Counted from the first letter of the stretch, positions 53,689-63,048 are shown. The stretch: 64,000 nucleotides of DNA from Paenibacillus azoreducens (GCF_021654775.1 NZ_AP025343.1:4307501-4371500), one strand, 5' to 3'. The notes: generated from the sequence alone by a model not told the origin. Numbers and translations: made by a program.

Positions 53689-54585
53689 TCAGCCTTTAAC
53701 CGATCCGATCATGACTCCTTTAACAAAATACCTTTGCAGAAATGGATACACGCATAAAATCGGGAACACCGTAATCACAAGCAGCGCCATTCGGAGTGAT
53801 TCCGGCGTTGCGCCGGCCATGTTGACGTTGATGGTTTGTCCTCCCTGCTGTGCCGCCCTCTGCATTGCCGATGACAGCGCCTCGGCTTCGGTCAGCATCT
53901 GCTGCAAAAGCGTTTGAACCGGAATGAGATTTTTGTTCGAGACATAATAAGCGCCCGTAAACCAGTCATTCCAATGCGCCACTCCGATAAACAGCGAGAT
54001 CGTCGCAATAACCGGACCTGACAGAGGCAAAATGATCCGCATGAATATTTGAAAATCATTTAATCCGTCAATCCGCGCCGATTCCTCGATCTCCTCCGGG
54101 ATCCCCTGCAAAAACGTACGGATAATGACGATATGCATAAAGTTGAAAAGCATCGGGATCACGTACACCCAAAACGAGTTGATCAAGTGCAGCTTTTGCA
54201 GCGTGATGAAATAAGGGATGAATCCGGCGCTAAAAATCGTCGGCAAAAAGATATAGAAAGTGAAAAACGTGCGTCCGGGCAATGTTTTCTTCGAAAGCGC
54301 GTATGCCATCAGCGTGCACAGCAGCACATGCAGCACCGTTCCGATCACCGTACGCAAAATCGTAATTTTATAAGCCTGCCAAATTTGCTTGTTATCAAAC
54401 ACTTGAACGTAATTGTCCAAAGTGAATTTGCGCGGGAAAAAGTACAATGCGCCCAGCATCGAATCTTTACCGTCGTTTAACGAATAAACGAGAATGTAGA
54501 TAAACGGATAGATCATCAAAAAGCCGAATAGAATCAGCATCATGTAATTGAAAAGATCGAATGTGGAAAATATACGTTTTCTCAT
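53689..54585 (-). CDS. Carbohydrate ABC transporter permease (LplC/YtcP type)
   Basis: A 298-residue permease with six membrane helices (first about 13-34). The EAA loop reads EEIEESARIDGLNDFQIFMRIILPLSGP, and GAYYVSNKNLIPVQTLLQQML is a family-typical extracellular segment. AAAGGAGGG precedes the ATG. It partners the permease encoded 53 bp upstream. No ATPase gene is present, which is normal for this class: a shared MsmK/UgpC-type ATPase elsewhere would energise it. Confidence 0.92.
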   Translation of the reverse strand: MRKRIFSTFDLFNYMMLILFGFLMIYPFIYILVYSLNDGKDSMLGALYFFPRKFTLDNYVQVFDNKQIWQAYKITILRTVIGTVLHVLLCTLMAYALSKKTLPGRTFFTFYIFLPTIFSAGFIPYFITLQKLHLINSFWVYVIPMLFNFMHIVIIRTFLQGIPEEIEESARIDGLNDFQIFMRIILPLSGPVIATISLFIGVAHWNDWFTGAYYVSNKNLIPVQTLLQQMLTEAEALSSAMQRAAQQGGQTINVNMAGATPESLRMALLVITVFPILCVYPFLQRYFVKGVMIGSVKG

Positions 54586-54637
54586 GCCAGCCCTCCTTTA
54601 AAGTGCGTGTTCAAAAGCGGACTTTTTGAACAACCTT

Positions 54638-55549
54638 TTAAAACAGTGATACATCGCTGACTTTACGGGCGATCCAGTTCACGATCACGATCAGAACGAG
54701 CGCGATGCCGCTTTGGAACAGCCCGACGGCGGCCGCGTAACTGAGGCGACCCTGCTGTATGCCCGAGGTAATGACGTGAACATCCAGCACGCTGCCGATA
54801 TTGGCCGTTGCCGGTCCATTTAGCAGAAGCAGCTGCTCAAAGCCGGCGCTCATCAAACTTCCGGTCGCAAGGATGAACAAAATCACCGCAACGTTGCGGA
54901 TTCCCGGAAGCGTCACATGCCAGATTTGCCGAAAACGGCTGGCGCCGTCGATCTTGGCGGCTTCATACAGCTGCTGATCGATGCCGGCGATGGCGGCCAT
55001 ATAGATGATCGAGTTCCAGCCGATGTTTTTCCAGATGTCAGAACCGAGGATGAGCGGGTAAAACCAGGTTGTGTTGTACATGAATTGGACAGGCTGTACG
55101 CCGAATGAGCCGAGCAGGTCGTTCAGCGGCCCCCCGTACATGGAGAGAAGACGCTGCATCAGCGTAACGACGACGATCCAGGAGACAAAGTAAGGAAGGT
55201 AAGATAAGGTTTGGACCGTTTTTTTGAACTTCAGATTGCGGACTTCATTGAGGAGAATGGCCAAAATGATCGGCATTGGAAAACCGACAAGCAGCTTCAT
55301 CAAGCTGATGATGATGGTATTCCGGATAATCGCCGTCGATTGGTAATAATCGAAAAACTGGTGAAAATACTTTAATCCCGCCCAAGGACTGCCGGTGAAG
55401 CCGCCGACAAACGTAAAGTCCCGGAAAGCGACCTGAAGCCCATAAAGCGGAACATAAGAAAAAATGAAAAACCATATGATACCGGGCAACATGAACAGAT
55501 AAAACAGCTTGTGACGCCATACCCTTTTCAAAATCAGGGACGACTTCAT
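54638..55549 (-). CDS. Carbohydrate ABC transporter permease (LplB/YteP type)
   Basis: A 303-residue permease with six helices (first about 18-38, LFYLFMLPGIIWFFIFSYVP). EAA loop: LYEAAKIDGASRFRQIWHVTLPGI. First gene of the importer operon, behind the GntR-type operator at 55732-55748. ATG at 55547-55549 follows GAGGTGAGG; the frame extends to 55621 but without a site. Confidence 0.92.
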   Translation of the reverse strand: MKSSLILKRVWRHKLFYLFMLPGIIWFFIFSYVPLYGLQVAFRDFTFVGGFTGSPWAGLKYFHQFFDYYQSTAIIRNTIIISLMKLLVGFPMPIILAILLNEVRNLKFKKTVQTLSYLPYFVSWIVVVTLMQRLLSMYGGPLNDLLGSFGVQPVQFMYNTTWFYPLILGSDIWKNIGWNSIIYMAAIAGIDQQLYEAAKIDGASRFRQIWHVTLPGIRNVAVILFILATGSLMSAGFEQLLLLNGPATANIGSVLDVHVITSGIQQGRLSYAAAVGLFQSGIALVLIVIVNWIARKVSDVSLF

Positions 55550-55713
55550 GAACCTCACCTCTTTCTTGATGGTCTGTGATGGAACCAACCAGAATACAGT
55601 AAGCGCTCGCATTTTGTTCATTATCTGGTTCGGATGTTAGATCCCCTTTTGGTGTTTGTAAGACATTCGTTCCCTCCTTTGATGCTTGAACATTTTTTAC
55701 ATACTTTGGAATC

Positions 55714-55748
55714 ATGATATAATATATATTAAACATATTCAATATGTT
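55714..55748 (-). promoter_or_regulatory. Importer operon promoter with GntR-type operator
   Basis: Minus strand TTGAAT (55737-55742), 17-bp spacer, TATCAT (55714-55719). The -35 lies inside AACATATT-C-AATATGTT (55732-55748), a perfect 8-1-8 palindrome suited to the GntR/LacI-type regulator encoded just upstream. Confidence 0.75.
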
Positions 55749-55754
55749 ATGGAG

Positions 55755-55789
55755 AAAAAAAACGGCACAGGCGAATTTGCCTATGCCGC
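55755..55789 (-). terminator. Terminator of the gntR-type gene
   Basis: CGGCATAGGC-AAATTC-GCCTGTGCCG followed by eight T on the minus strand. Confidence 0.85.
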
Positions 55790-55870
55790 TTTTGAGGATA
55801 TTTTTGCTAAATTCGATTCAGTTTCCCTTCGGTACAACAGCTGACGAACGAACTGTTTTCATGTACTGTC

Positions 55871-57034
55871 TCACTGCACCGCCGGAGGTTTGCCTGTTGT
55901 TTGCCCCGATACAAGTTCGGGCTTCAGCAGGATTTTGCTGTACTTCCGCTCCTGCCCCCCGCCGCTTCGGATGACATCCAGCAACGTCATGGCGGCCTTG
56001 CAGCCGATCTCATATTCAAACTGCTTGATATGCGTAAAAATACTGAATTCCTCCACGACGGATGTCGGCTCGTCAAAGCTGATAATCGACAAATCGCCCG
56101 GAACATCAAGCCCCGCCTGGCTGGCCAGCTGATACATTTGCACTCCAAGCTTGCTGTTTAAGGTAATGTACGCTGTCGCCATGCGATTGCGCATGTACCG
56201 GTAAAGCGGATGATTTTCGGCATCCTTCAAGCTGCGGATTTGAAAATCAGTGATAATATGCGCCGGATTAATCATCGCGCCTTTATTTTTCAAAGCCGTA
56301 ATATACCCTTCGATCCGCTCCTGCACCGTTACGGTCTGAAGTGGGGAGTCCGAGCAAATCGCAATCTGCCTGTGTCCGAGCTCCCATAGATAATCTACAG
56401 CCAGCTCAGCGCCAAGCTTGCCGTCCGCTGCGATATAATCGGTTTCCACCCCGGGCAAAAAACGATCCATCAACACAAACGGATATCCGTTAAACTTCAT
56501 ACTCAAAATTTCCTCGTTGTAATGCTCCTCGTCGATCGGGAAAATCAAAATGCCCTCGGCCCCAATCGCTTTTAGCGTTTTTAGCGCCTCCTTCTCCTTT
56601 CCGATATCGCCCTCGGACAAAAGGATCATCACCCGGTATCCGTGTTTGGCAAGGGTTGTCTGTACTCCATTGATAAGCCGGATCCCGAAATAATCGAGAA
56701 TCGAAGGAATAACCAGGCCGATCAGCCCGGCGATTTGATCCGGATTCGGGCTCTTTTCTTTCAACGATAACAGCGGAGCCACGGCAGCATCGTTTGCGGA
56801 CGGCTGTTTCCCATGCCCGACGAAGCTGCCTTTTCCTGGAACCCTGTCGATGATCTGTTCGTCCGCGAGGCCTGAGAGCGCCTTAACAACCGTAATTTTA
56901 CTGACGTTAAACTGCTGCATCAATTCTTTTTCCGTCGGTATCCGGTCTCCAGGCCGAAGTCCTGCGGTACGTATGAGATCGAGTATGTATTGTTGTATTT
57001 TCTGATATAAAGGTACGCGCGCATTCATGTTCAT
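55871..57034 (-). CDS. GntR-family regulator with LacI-type sugar-binding domain (AraR-like)
   Basis: A 387-residue regulator: GntR winged helix (about 5-72: VPLYQKIQQYILDLIRTAGL, PTEKELMQQFNVSKITVVKA) joined by a linker to a periplasmic-binding-like sensor (about 100-385: IGLVIPSILDYFGIRLINGV, ELGHRQIAICSDS, DLSIISFDEPTSV). This AraR-type architecture senses a sugar. It is encoded immediately upstream of the importer operon on the same strand but ends with its own terminator, so it is expected to repress the importer through the palindrome at 55732-55748. Start taken at ATG 57034 (GGTGAT just before); ATGs at 57046 and 57028 are alternatives. Confidence 0.88.
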   Translation of the reverse strand: MNMNARVPLYQKIQQYILDLIRTAGLRPGDRIPTEKELMQQFNVSKITVVKALSGLADEQIIDRVPGKGSFVGHGKQPSANDAAVAPLLSLKEKSPNPDQIAGLIGLVIPSILDYFGIRLINGVQTTLAKHGYRVMILLSEGDIGKEKEALKTLKAIGAEGILIFPIDEEHYNEEILSMKFNGYPFVLMDRFLPGVETDYIAADGKLGAELAVDYLWELGHRQIAICSDSPLQTVTVQERIEGYITALKNKGAMINPAHIITDFQIRSLKDAENHPLYRYMRNRMATAYITLNSKLGVQMYQLASQAGLDVPGDLSIISFDEPTSVVEEFSIFTHIKQFEYEIGCKAAMTLLDVIRSGGGQERKYSKILLKPELVSGQTTGKPPAVQ

Positions 57035-57169
57035 CAAAATCACCATTCTTTTATATATATTTGCTATATCAATATTTTAAACTACTATGAACTACATCGG
57101 AACAAAAGTTGATTTTATTTACGGCATTCCCTGTTCCTGCTCAGGCGTTTCTTTACAGTATACAAAGAA

Positions 57170-57194
57170 AAAATGCGGGATGTACCCGCATTTT
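57170..57194 (-). terminator. Terminator of the PCYCGC lipoprotein gene
   Basis: AAAATGCGGG-TACAT-CCCGCATTTTTT on the minus strand, 20 bp past the stop. Confidence 0.85.
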
Positions 57195-57215
57195 CGCATC
57201 AAATTTTTTATTCAA

Positions 57216-57743
57216 TTACATAACTTCGGGCGTCGGCGTAGGCGGCGCATATTTCCCCGTGGAGTAAGTTCCGTCAATAACCGCACGGATTTCTTTTACC
57301 GATTTGCCCTGTTTGTTCAGTTCGGCCACTGTCGTTGCCGTATCCACGCAAACGCCGCAGCGGGTTCCATGATCATCCCAGACGACGCTTCCATCCTCAT
57401 TGGCATCCTTGATAAAACAATTCAGATTGCTTTTATGGCCTGCGCTTTCCCCGCACCCGCAATAGCAGGGGATGGAGCTGAGAATATCCTTCACACTGGC
57501 TGCTGTGGTGTATGCGGTTTTGAGTGAAGGATCCAGCGCATCCAAAAATGCCGGAAGCTTGTCCGTTCCTTGGGTCGTCTCCTGCAAATCGCCGTTCGCC
57601 GCGAGCTGCTGATGCTCGCCTACATGAACCGTCGCGGGTTCGGATTCATGCGAATCACCGGCTTCCTTCGCACCACAAGCCGACAGCAGCATGCTTGAAA
57701 GAATCACTCCGAGTATGGTCATCCGTGTTTTTTTCCCCAACAT
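57216..57743 (-). CDS. PCYCGC-motif lipoprotein
   Basis: A 175-residue exported lipoprotein: lipobox LLSAC (C23), a polar acidic linker, then a domain with IPCYCGCGESAGHKSNLNCF and HGTRCGVCVDTA, i.e. seven or more cysteines in the arrangement of the PCYCGC family. These proteins occur in spore formers and probably bind a metal (copper is often suggested) or take part in thiol chemistry at the membrane; the exact role is unknown. It is followed on the opposite strand by an ArsR metal-type regulator. Start at the second of two adjacent ATGs (57743), five bases after GAGGAG; the first is at 57746. Confidence 0.85.
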   Translation of the reverse strand: MLGKKTRMTILGVILSSMLLSACGAKEAGDSHESEPATVHVGEHQQLAANGDLQETTQGTDKLPAFLDALDPSLKTAYTTAASVKDILSSIPCYCGCGESAGHKSNLNCFIKDANEDGSVVWDDHGTRCGVCVDTATTVAELNKQGKSVKEIRAVIDGTYSTGKYAPPTPTPEVM

Positions 57744-57987
57744 CATCTCTCCTCTACCTTTTGTTTCAAATGTATATCGCAGCAATAAATTTCCTAAAAT
57801 ATAGTATACCATCCTAGAGCATATTTTGAATCCTTTGCAAACATGCAATTCCTCTTTTTGCATAGGTTTGCCCCTTTAGGCGGAATTCCTCCTTTTCTTA
57901 ATTGTAATCATTCCGTTTAAGGTTAACTTTTGCTATAATTGAATTAGCCAGTTTTAACACGGAACCAATAGAAAGGTGATCATATCC

Positions 57988-58359
57988 ATGGAACAGTCCA
58001 TCAATCCAATTGAAGAATGCGATGCAACCTGCATGGGCTCGGAAGAGGAGCTCAACCAAATCAAAGAAGGACTGATCGATGATCAAGCCGCCTCGCAGGT
58101 AGCCGACTGGTTTAAGGCTTTCAGCGACCCGACCCGCGTAAAACTGATCGATGCCCTGCTTCAGCGCGAGCTGTGCGTGCATGACTTGACGCTTCTGCTT
58201 GGCATGGGACAATCCGCCGTCTCGCACCAGCTCCGTTATTTGCGGAATCTCAGGATCGTTAAACGCCGCAAGGAAGGAAAAACCGTCTATTACTCGCTTG
58301 ATGATACACATATCGAACAGATTTTTGTTCAAACCTTGCAGCACACCCAGCACGGGTAA
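57988..58359 (+). CDS. ArsR/SmtB family metal-responsive regulator
   Basis: A 123-residue winged-helix repressor. ADWFKAFSDPTRVKLIDALL, LCVHDLTLLLGMGQSAVSHQL (recognition helix) and VKRRKEGKTVYYSLDDTHIE are ArsR blocks. The N-terminus has ECDATC (CadC-like Cys pair), ELCVHD matches the alpha-3 metal site, and the C-terminal helix DDTHIEQIF...HTQH has Asp/His residues placed as in CzrA/SmtB alpha-5 zinc sites. It likely senses zinc, cadmium or lead; no transporter gene is adjacent, so its targets lie elsewhere or include the divergent PCYCGC gene. Start ATG 57988 rather than GTG 57976, since AAAGGTG overlaps the latter. Confidence 0.9.
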   Translation: MEQSINPIEECDATCMGSEEELNQIKEGLIDDQAASQVADWFKAFSDPTRVKLIDALLQRELCVHDLTLLLGMGQSAVSHQLRYLRNLRIVKRRKEGKTVYYSLDDTHIEQIFVQTLQHTQHG

Positions 58360-58374
58360 TTTGGCAGTAAAAAG

Positions 58375-58417
58375 AAGGATGCCCCTTAGGTCAACTTGGA
58401 TCTCTCGGGACATCCTT
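58375..58417. terminator. Bidirectional terminator between arsR-type and gerB-type genes
   Basis: AAGGATGCCCC ... GGGACATCCTT with T-rich sequence on both sides. Confidence 0.7.
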
Positions 58418-58431
58418 TTCAAGTTTACGTA

Positions 58432-59541
58432 TCACCGCGGTTTGAATACCTTCATGCGAAGTACGTATACACCAAGCAGCAATAACGGAAACAGCACGCT
58501 GTAGGTCAAATCGAGAAATGGCCAGTACCACATGATCGCATTATTATAGTAAGTGATATTCGGAGCAATACATAACGAAAGCACCATGACGAATATAGCA
58601 CAGGGGAAGGCTAATACCTTATATTCCTTGAGTTTGAATATTTGACTTAAACCCAGGGTGAAGCCATAAAAAAACAATATGATCTTAAAAAAGATGGTGA
58701 CGAACCACATGAGGGACAGGATCGCTTCAATCCTTTCCAAGAACTTTCCTATGCTGATCTTTTTCGCCAAAGCATAGCTTGGATACATATTACTCGCCGT
58801 TGCGTCCGCCCCCAATACGAGAATCGAGAGCAGAATCAACAGAATCAAAGCGATACCGCCGATCAACGCACCGGTGGTAAAGCTTTTCAATATATGCTTC
58901 GGTTGGTTGACATAAGGCATGATCATGAAAAATACAACAAGCTGTACAATAGAGAATGTAGACGATGTAATGGAACCCCGAAGGATTGGTATGAACCCCT
59001 CACCGAGAACGGGTTGAATATTCTCGAAATGTACCTGGGGCAGCAGAAACAGGATGAACAGGATAAAAAACAGGACGAATCCCGGGAAAAATATCTCCCC
59101 TGCCCGAGCAAACGTTTCGAGTCCAAGTCTTATGGCCATCACGATAATACACAAAAAGATGATGTGAATCGCCTGTATGGGCGTCTCCGGCATGCTTTGC
59201 GTGGTCATGAAATCACCGATTTCCCTGACATTCGCTGCCGCACATAGCAGGAAGTAGAATACAAACAACAGTGACAATACCGTTCCCAGCGTTTTCCCGA
59301 GTATTTTATTGTTAAATTGCACCAAGTTCATTTCGGGGTTAAGCCTCGCGATGACCGTGAACAAACAAACGACGAGCAGTCCAAAACCCACGCCCATAAT
59401 GGTAGAGATCCATGCATCTTCTTTCGCTTCAAACGCCGTAGCCGACGGCAGCACCAAGATCGAATCGCCAACCGTAAACAGTATAACTAAGATTGAGAAT
59501 TGCCGTAAGGATATCCTTCCGTTCTCCTGCATATTATTCAC
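58432..59541 (-). CDS. Spore germination protein, GerB (GerAB/GerKB) family
   Basis: A 369-residue membrane protein with ten predicted helices of the APC/spore germination permease type; ISLRQFSILVILFTVGDSIL and a helix-rich LGLETFARAGEIFFPGF are typical. It is the nutrient-binding transporter-like subunit of the Ger receptor in the spore inner membrane. Last gene of the cluster, 4 bp after a 77-aa ORF. Expected to be made in the forespore under sigma-G; no certain sigma-G promoter could be read. Confidence 0.93.
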   Translation of the reverse strand: MNNMQENGRISLRQFSILVILFTVGDSILVLPSATAFEAKEDAWISTIMGVGFGLLVVCLFTVIARLNPEMNLVQFNNKILGKTLGTVLSLLFVFYFLLCAAANVREIGDFMTTQSMPETPIQAIHIIFLCIIVMAIRLGLETFARAGEIFFPGFVLFFILFILFLLPQVHFENIQPVLGEGFIPILRGSITSSTFSIVQLVVFFMIMPYVNQPKHILKSFTTGALIGGIALILLILLSILVLGADATASNMYPSYALAKKISIGKFLERIEAILSLMWFVTIFFKIILFFYGFTLGLSQIFKLKEYKVLAFPCAIFVMVLSLCIAPNITYYNNAIMWYWPFLDLTYSVLFPLLLLGVYVLRMKVFKPR

Positions 59542-59545
59542 CCTT

Positions 59546-59779
59546 CTACTTCAAGTGACCATATATGATATTACTGATTGGCTTGTAAACCGCGATTACC
59601 AGATCTAAAGGGCTTGGGATCGGCCAATGCAGTCCCTGAGCTATACTCAATCCAGTCCCTATGATAAGCAGAATGGTAAATACCCATAACTCCTTGCGCA
59701 ATTTCCTTTTGATTAGCGAGGGTATTTCAATCATCATGATAACCGCAGCTGCGGCAAGAATCCCTGTGATTACCCACAT
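59546..59779 (-). CDS. Small membrane protein in the ger cluster
   Basis: A 77-residue protein with two membrane helices (about 3-18 and 32-52) joined by a basic loop KRKLRKEL and ending PISNIIYGHLK. It lies 7 bp after gerC and 4 bp before gerB, clearly cotranscribed. Short proteins at this place (GerD-unrelated, sometimes called a D subunit of the receptor, as GerKD/GerVD in some Bacillus and Clostridium loci) have two helices and can tune receptor activity; this assignment is by position and topology. Confidence 0.75.
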   Translation of the reverse strand: MWVITGILAAAAVIMMIEIPSLIKRKLRKELWVFTILLIIGTGLSIAQGLHWPIPSPLDLVIAVYKPISNIIYGHLK

Positions 59780-59786
59780 GATGGTC

Positions 59787-60980
59787 TTACTCCTTTATTT
59801 TTTCCAAGAATGAATTGCCTACTGCACCGATCTGACGAATCTTGGTATCTACCTTCACATTTACGTCTAGATGCTGAAACTGCCGATCCCAGTCTTTCTT
59901 TAATTTTTTCCAAGCCTTCGGGTTGGAACGCCGAATAGCGTCCCCGAATCCAAAGATGTCCACCTTGTATTTTTTCTGCACGGTATCTATAACATCTTCA
60001 ACCAGTTGTTTTACTCTTTTTTCTCCCGCCTTCTCCAGTTCAGCAATCGTCTTCGTCTTGGTTAAATCAATATGGCACTCTACATCATCAACATTCACTT
60101 CTCCGCGTATGCCGATGTCGATATGGGGTTTTCCACGCTTCATGCTTCCTTTGATCTTTGTTTTTGACCGAATCGTCTCTACGGCCAATTTACCTCCCTT
60201 AGAGCAGGGAATCACGGCGGCAGTACTTGACACCTTATCAAGGATATAGTTATATCCTTTGCTTTCATTTACGTCTAACCAACCGATCAGCTTGTCTTTT
60301 TTAAAGACACCTAACGTCGCGTATTGATGCCTTGCTGGTGAGTTGGACACTTCCACATTTTTTCGGGCTGCACCTTCTTGCGGATTACCATTGACGACGA
60401 TTCCCGTTAATACTGGGTGCTTCCCTTCGCTTGTCATGTCCGAGATCAACGTATCCAAGGTGACAGAAGCTGTAGGTGCCCACTGTCTACTTGATGTTTC
60501 GAGTGAGTTAAAGAGCTTATTGGCAGGAATGGCCTCCAGTGTTGTCAAAACCTTCAGCACGTCTTCGGCAGTTGTACCCTTGGCCACGGTCACGTAAAAA
60601 TCTGTTCGTGCCTCAGTGTCTCTGGTCAGGAAATCCAAAGATTTGCCGATTCCCTCTCTGGCCAAAGCCTCACCAAGCACAACAATACGGAGGTGAGCTA
60701 TATATACTTTTCTGGGACTGACTGTCGTCATTTTACGAACGGCTTCGAAAACCGTATCTCCTACCGCGCTAAATACGGTAACCGGAGATACACCCCTGCT
60801 CTTTTGTGCAGTGATTTCACCCGGTACCACAACTTGTACGGTAACCTTGTATTTTTGCCCCTGTTTATCGATCCCCATTCCCAAAGTAATCGCAAGATCA
60901 TTGAGTTCCCGACGATTCCAACAACCGGTCACAAATAAGAGCGTGCATAGAAGGAGCACAAGCGATAACTTTCTTAACAT
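59787..60980 (-). CDS. Spore germination lipoprotein, Ger(x)C family
   Basis: A 397-residue lipoprotein with lipobox VTGC (C20) followed by the family hallmark WNRRELNDLAITLGMGID. The remaining three domains contain KVYIAHLRIVVLGEALAREG and end DRQFQHLDVNVKVDTKIRQIG. It is the C subunit on the outer face of the spore inner membrane. 26 bp after gerA. Confidence 0.95.
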   Translation of the reverse strand: MLRKLSLVLLLCTLLFVTGCWNRRELNDLAITLGMGIDKQGQKYKVTVQVVVPGEITAQKSRGVSPVTVFSAVGDTVFEAVRKMTTVSPRKVYIAHLRIVVLGEALAREGIGKSLDFLTRDTEARTDFYVTVAKGTTAEDVLKVLTTLEAIPANKLFNSLETSSRQWAPTASVTLDTLISDMTSEGKHPVLTGIVVNGNPQEGAARKNVEVSNSPARHQYATLGVFKKDKLIGWLDVNESKGYNYILDKVSSTAAVIPCSKGGKLAVETIRSKTKIKGSMKRGKPHIDIGIRGEVNVDDVECHIDLTKTKTIAELEKAGEKRVKQLVEDVIDTVQKKYKVDIFGFGDAIRRSNPKAWKKLKKDWDRQFQHLDVNVKVDTKIRQIGAVGNSFLEKIKE

Positions 60981-61006
60981 AAAATAATCCTCTCCAATCG
61001 GCCCTT

Positions 61007-62590
61007 TCAGGTTCGAGATTTGGGGCCTTGAGAAGGCTGCTCGCGAGTTATATTTCTCTGACTGATCAGCCGGGGCCGAGATAACAAGCTAAAACGCGGC
61101 ATCCTAATGATCGTATCCTTTTGGTCCTTGAGGATGAATGGCGCCAGGGGAGCTGTATAAGGCACTCCGAAAGAGCGCAGGCTGCACAAATGAAGCACCA
61201 GCGCGATAAATCCGACAATAATCCCGAATAAACCGAAAGAGGCCGCCAGCAACATCATGGGAAAACGAATGAGCCGGACGGAAAGCGACATGTTGGGAGC
61301 CGGAAAAATAAAATTCGAAATCGCCGTAATCGAAATGACAATGACCATAACGGCGGATACGATTCCGGCATTCACTGCAGCCGTTCCGATCACCAGTGTT
61401 CCCAGGATGGATACAGCCTGTCCTACGGCCCGAGGCATTCTGATACTGGCTTCCCTTAGAATTTCAAAAGCCGTCTCCATCATCAGCGCTTCAATGATTG
61501 CAGGGAAAGGAACGCCTTCCCGCTGCGCCGCCAAGCTGATCAATAACGGCGTCGGCAGCATTTCCTGATGGAATGTGGAAACAGCGATATAGAGCGATGA
61601 ACCGACCAGGGCAATAAAGAAGCTGAAAAAACGAAGCATGCGAAGCAAGCTGCTTGCCCCTGCAGGCTGGTAATAATCTTCTGCAGCCTGAAAAAATTGA
61701 ATAAATAAAGCTGGAGCCGTTAAGACGAATGGCGTTCCATCCACCAGAATGGCTATACGACCTTCCAACAAGTCTGCAGCGACGACGTCCGGTCGCTCGG
61801 TATTGTATATCATGGGGAACGGAGAGTAAGGTTCATCCTCAATCAATTCCTCAATATAGCCGCTTTCCAGAATCCCGTCGATATCAATCCGATCCAGCCG
61901 TTTACGCACTTCATCCACGACTTTGTCATTCGCAATGCCATGGATATACATGATGCCTACGTCGGTTTTGGTGACTCGCCCGATGGTTCTGGTCTCCAAC
62001 CAGAGATTCCGGTCTTTGATTTTCCGTCGAATGAGCGCGGTATTGGTCCGAATGGATTCCGTAAAGCTTTCTCGCGGACCACGAACGATCGTCTCCGTCG
62101 ATGGCTCGGTCACGCTTCGTTGATTCCATTCCCTGATGGCAACGGCAAAACCTTGCGTTTGTCCCTCGAATAACAGAATGGCATCGCCAGATAGCAATGA
62201 CGTATAAAACGTTTCAAAATTCGTTACTTCCGTGATCCCGTTCACCGTAATGGCACGTTCTTTCAGGACATTCAGCAGATCCTTCTCGAAAGAGACCATA
62301 TTGTCCAATTCGGCGTCTTTCATATCCAATAACAGAGATTCCATAATAAAATCTGCAAGAGCTTTAGTGCCTGTTAGGCCGTCTGTATAGAAGATCGCTG
62401 CTTTAAAATCACCTTTTTTGCCAATCCCTATTTCTCTGATCATAATGTCAGTACTATTTCCTAACTCTTGTTTGACCTGATCTATATTTTGTTGGAGATT
62501 AGCCGAAATGGATTCCGCGGTATCCGCCGGGGCTTTCGAAGACGGGGAGGTTTCTTGTCCTTCTCCAAAATTCTCATTTGTATGCTCCAT
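61007..62590 (-). CDS. Spore germination protein, GerA family
   Basis: A 527-residue protein with a large hydrophilic N-terminal half (about 1-300, with GRVTKTDVGIMYIHGIANDK and AILVDGTPFVLTAPALFIQFFQ) and a C-terminal membrane half of four to five helices (about 310-490). EGVPFPAIIEALMMETAFEILREASIRMP is a signature of the family, which forms the oligomeric ion channel of the germinant receptor. The acidic/Ser-rich N-terminus is typical. ATG at 62588-62590 follows GAGGG by seven bases; a TTG two codons upstream is less well placed. First gene of the operon. Confidence 0.95.
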   Translation of the reverse strand: MEHTNENFGEGQETSPSSKAPADTAESISANLQQNIDQVKQELGNSTDIMIREIGIGKKGDFKAAIFYTDGLTGTKALADFIMESLLLDMKDAELDNMVSFEKDLLNVLKERAITVNGITEVTNFETFYTSLLSGDAILLFEGQTQGFAVAIREWNQRSVTEPSTETIVRGPRESFTESIRTNTALIRRKIKDRNLWLETRTIGRVTKTDVGIMYIHGIANDKVVDEVRKRLDRIDIDGILESGYIEELIEDEPYSPFPMIYNTERPDVVAADLLEGRIAILVDGTPFVLTAPALFIQFFQAAEDYYQPAGASSLLRMLRFFSFFIALVGSSLYIAVSTFHQEMLPTPLLISLAAQREGVPFPAIIEALMMETAFEILREASIRMPRAVGQAVSILGTLVIGTAAVNAGIVSAVMVIVISITAISNFIFPAPNMSLSVRLIRFPMMLLAASFGLFGIIVGFIALVLHLCSLRSFGVPYTAPLAPFILKDQKDTIIRMPRFSLLSRPRLISQRNITREQPSQGPKSRT

Positions 62591-62763
62591 ATGCAATCCC
62601 TCGATTTATCCGCTATCTATGGAACAATTGTTGCCTAATTGATGCCATTATATTCCGGACATGCGGTCGTAAAGTATAAGTACGAACGGAGAAGCTGTTC
62701 ACTACAAAGAGGAGCCAATGAAATGAAAGTTTACTGAAAGTAGGCAGCTGCGCAGCAAAAAGA

Positions 62764-62806
62764 AGCGAGGGTTTATGGAAAACGGACCACGAACCTCGCT
62801 CTTTTT
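62764..62806. terminator. Bidirectional terminator
   Basis: AAGCGAGG(G)TT ... (A)ACCTCGCTCTTTTTT; T-runs on both strands. The rest of 62591-62879 contains nothing else clear. Confidence 0.7.
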
Positions 62807-62879
62807 TGGCTGAATTTATAGCCCGAGCATCCGCACGGACTTTTCTTTCGAATTTCTGCCCTCGATTGTTAATATTCGT

Positions 62880-63048
62880 TTACACGAGCGGACCTGCCTC
62901 ATCCACCCATACCGTAAGTTCCTGAAATGATTTCCGTTTTCCTTCCGCAGCCACGTTTTCCGCCGGTACACCCAAATAGATAAAACCCAATACCTTATCC
63001 GTAGAGCGGAGACCAAAATGCTTTATTCGATGTCGTAAAATGAGCGCT
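62880..63048 (-). pseudogene. C-terminal remnant of a nitroreductase-like gene
   Basis: A minus-strand open stretch directly after the next gene's stop reads LRHRIKHFGLRSTDKVLGFI then YLGVPAENV and ends WVDEAGPLV and TAA. GFIYLGVP near the C-terminus is typical of NAD(P)H nitroreductases. No start codon or N-terminal FMN-binding part exists, so this is a deletion remnant of about 55 codons. Confidence 0.6.

Noticed and set aside
62816..63016. 66-codon minus-strand frame
   Set aside because: Out of frame with the nitroreductase remnant, which explains the region better.
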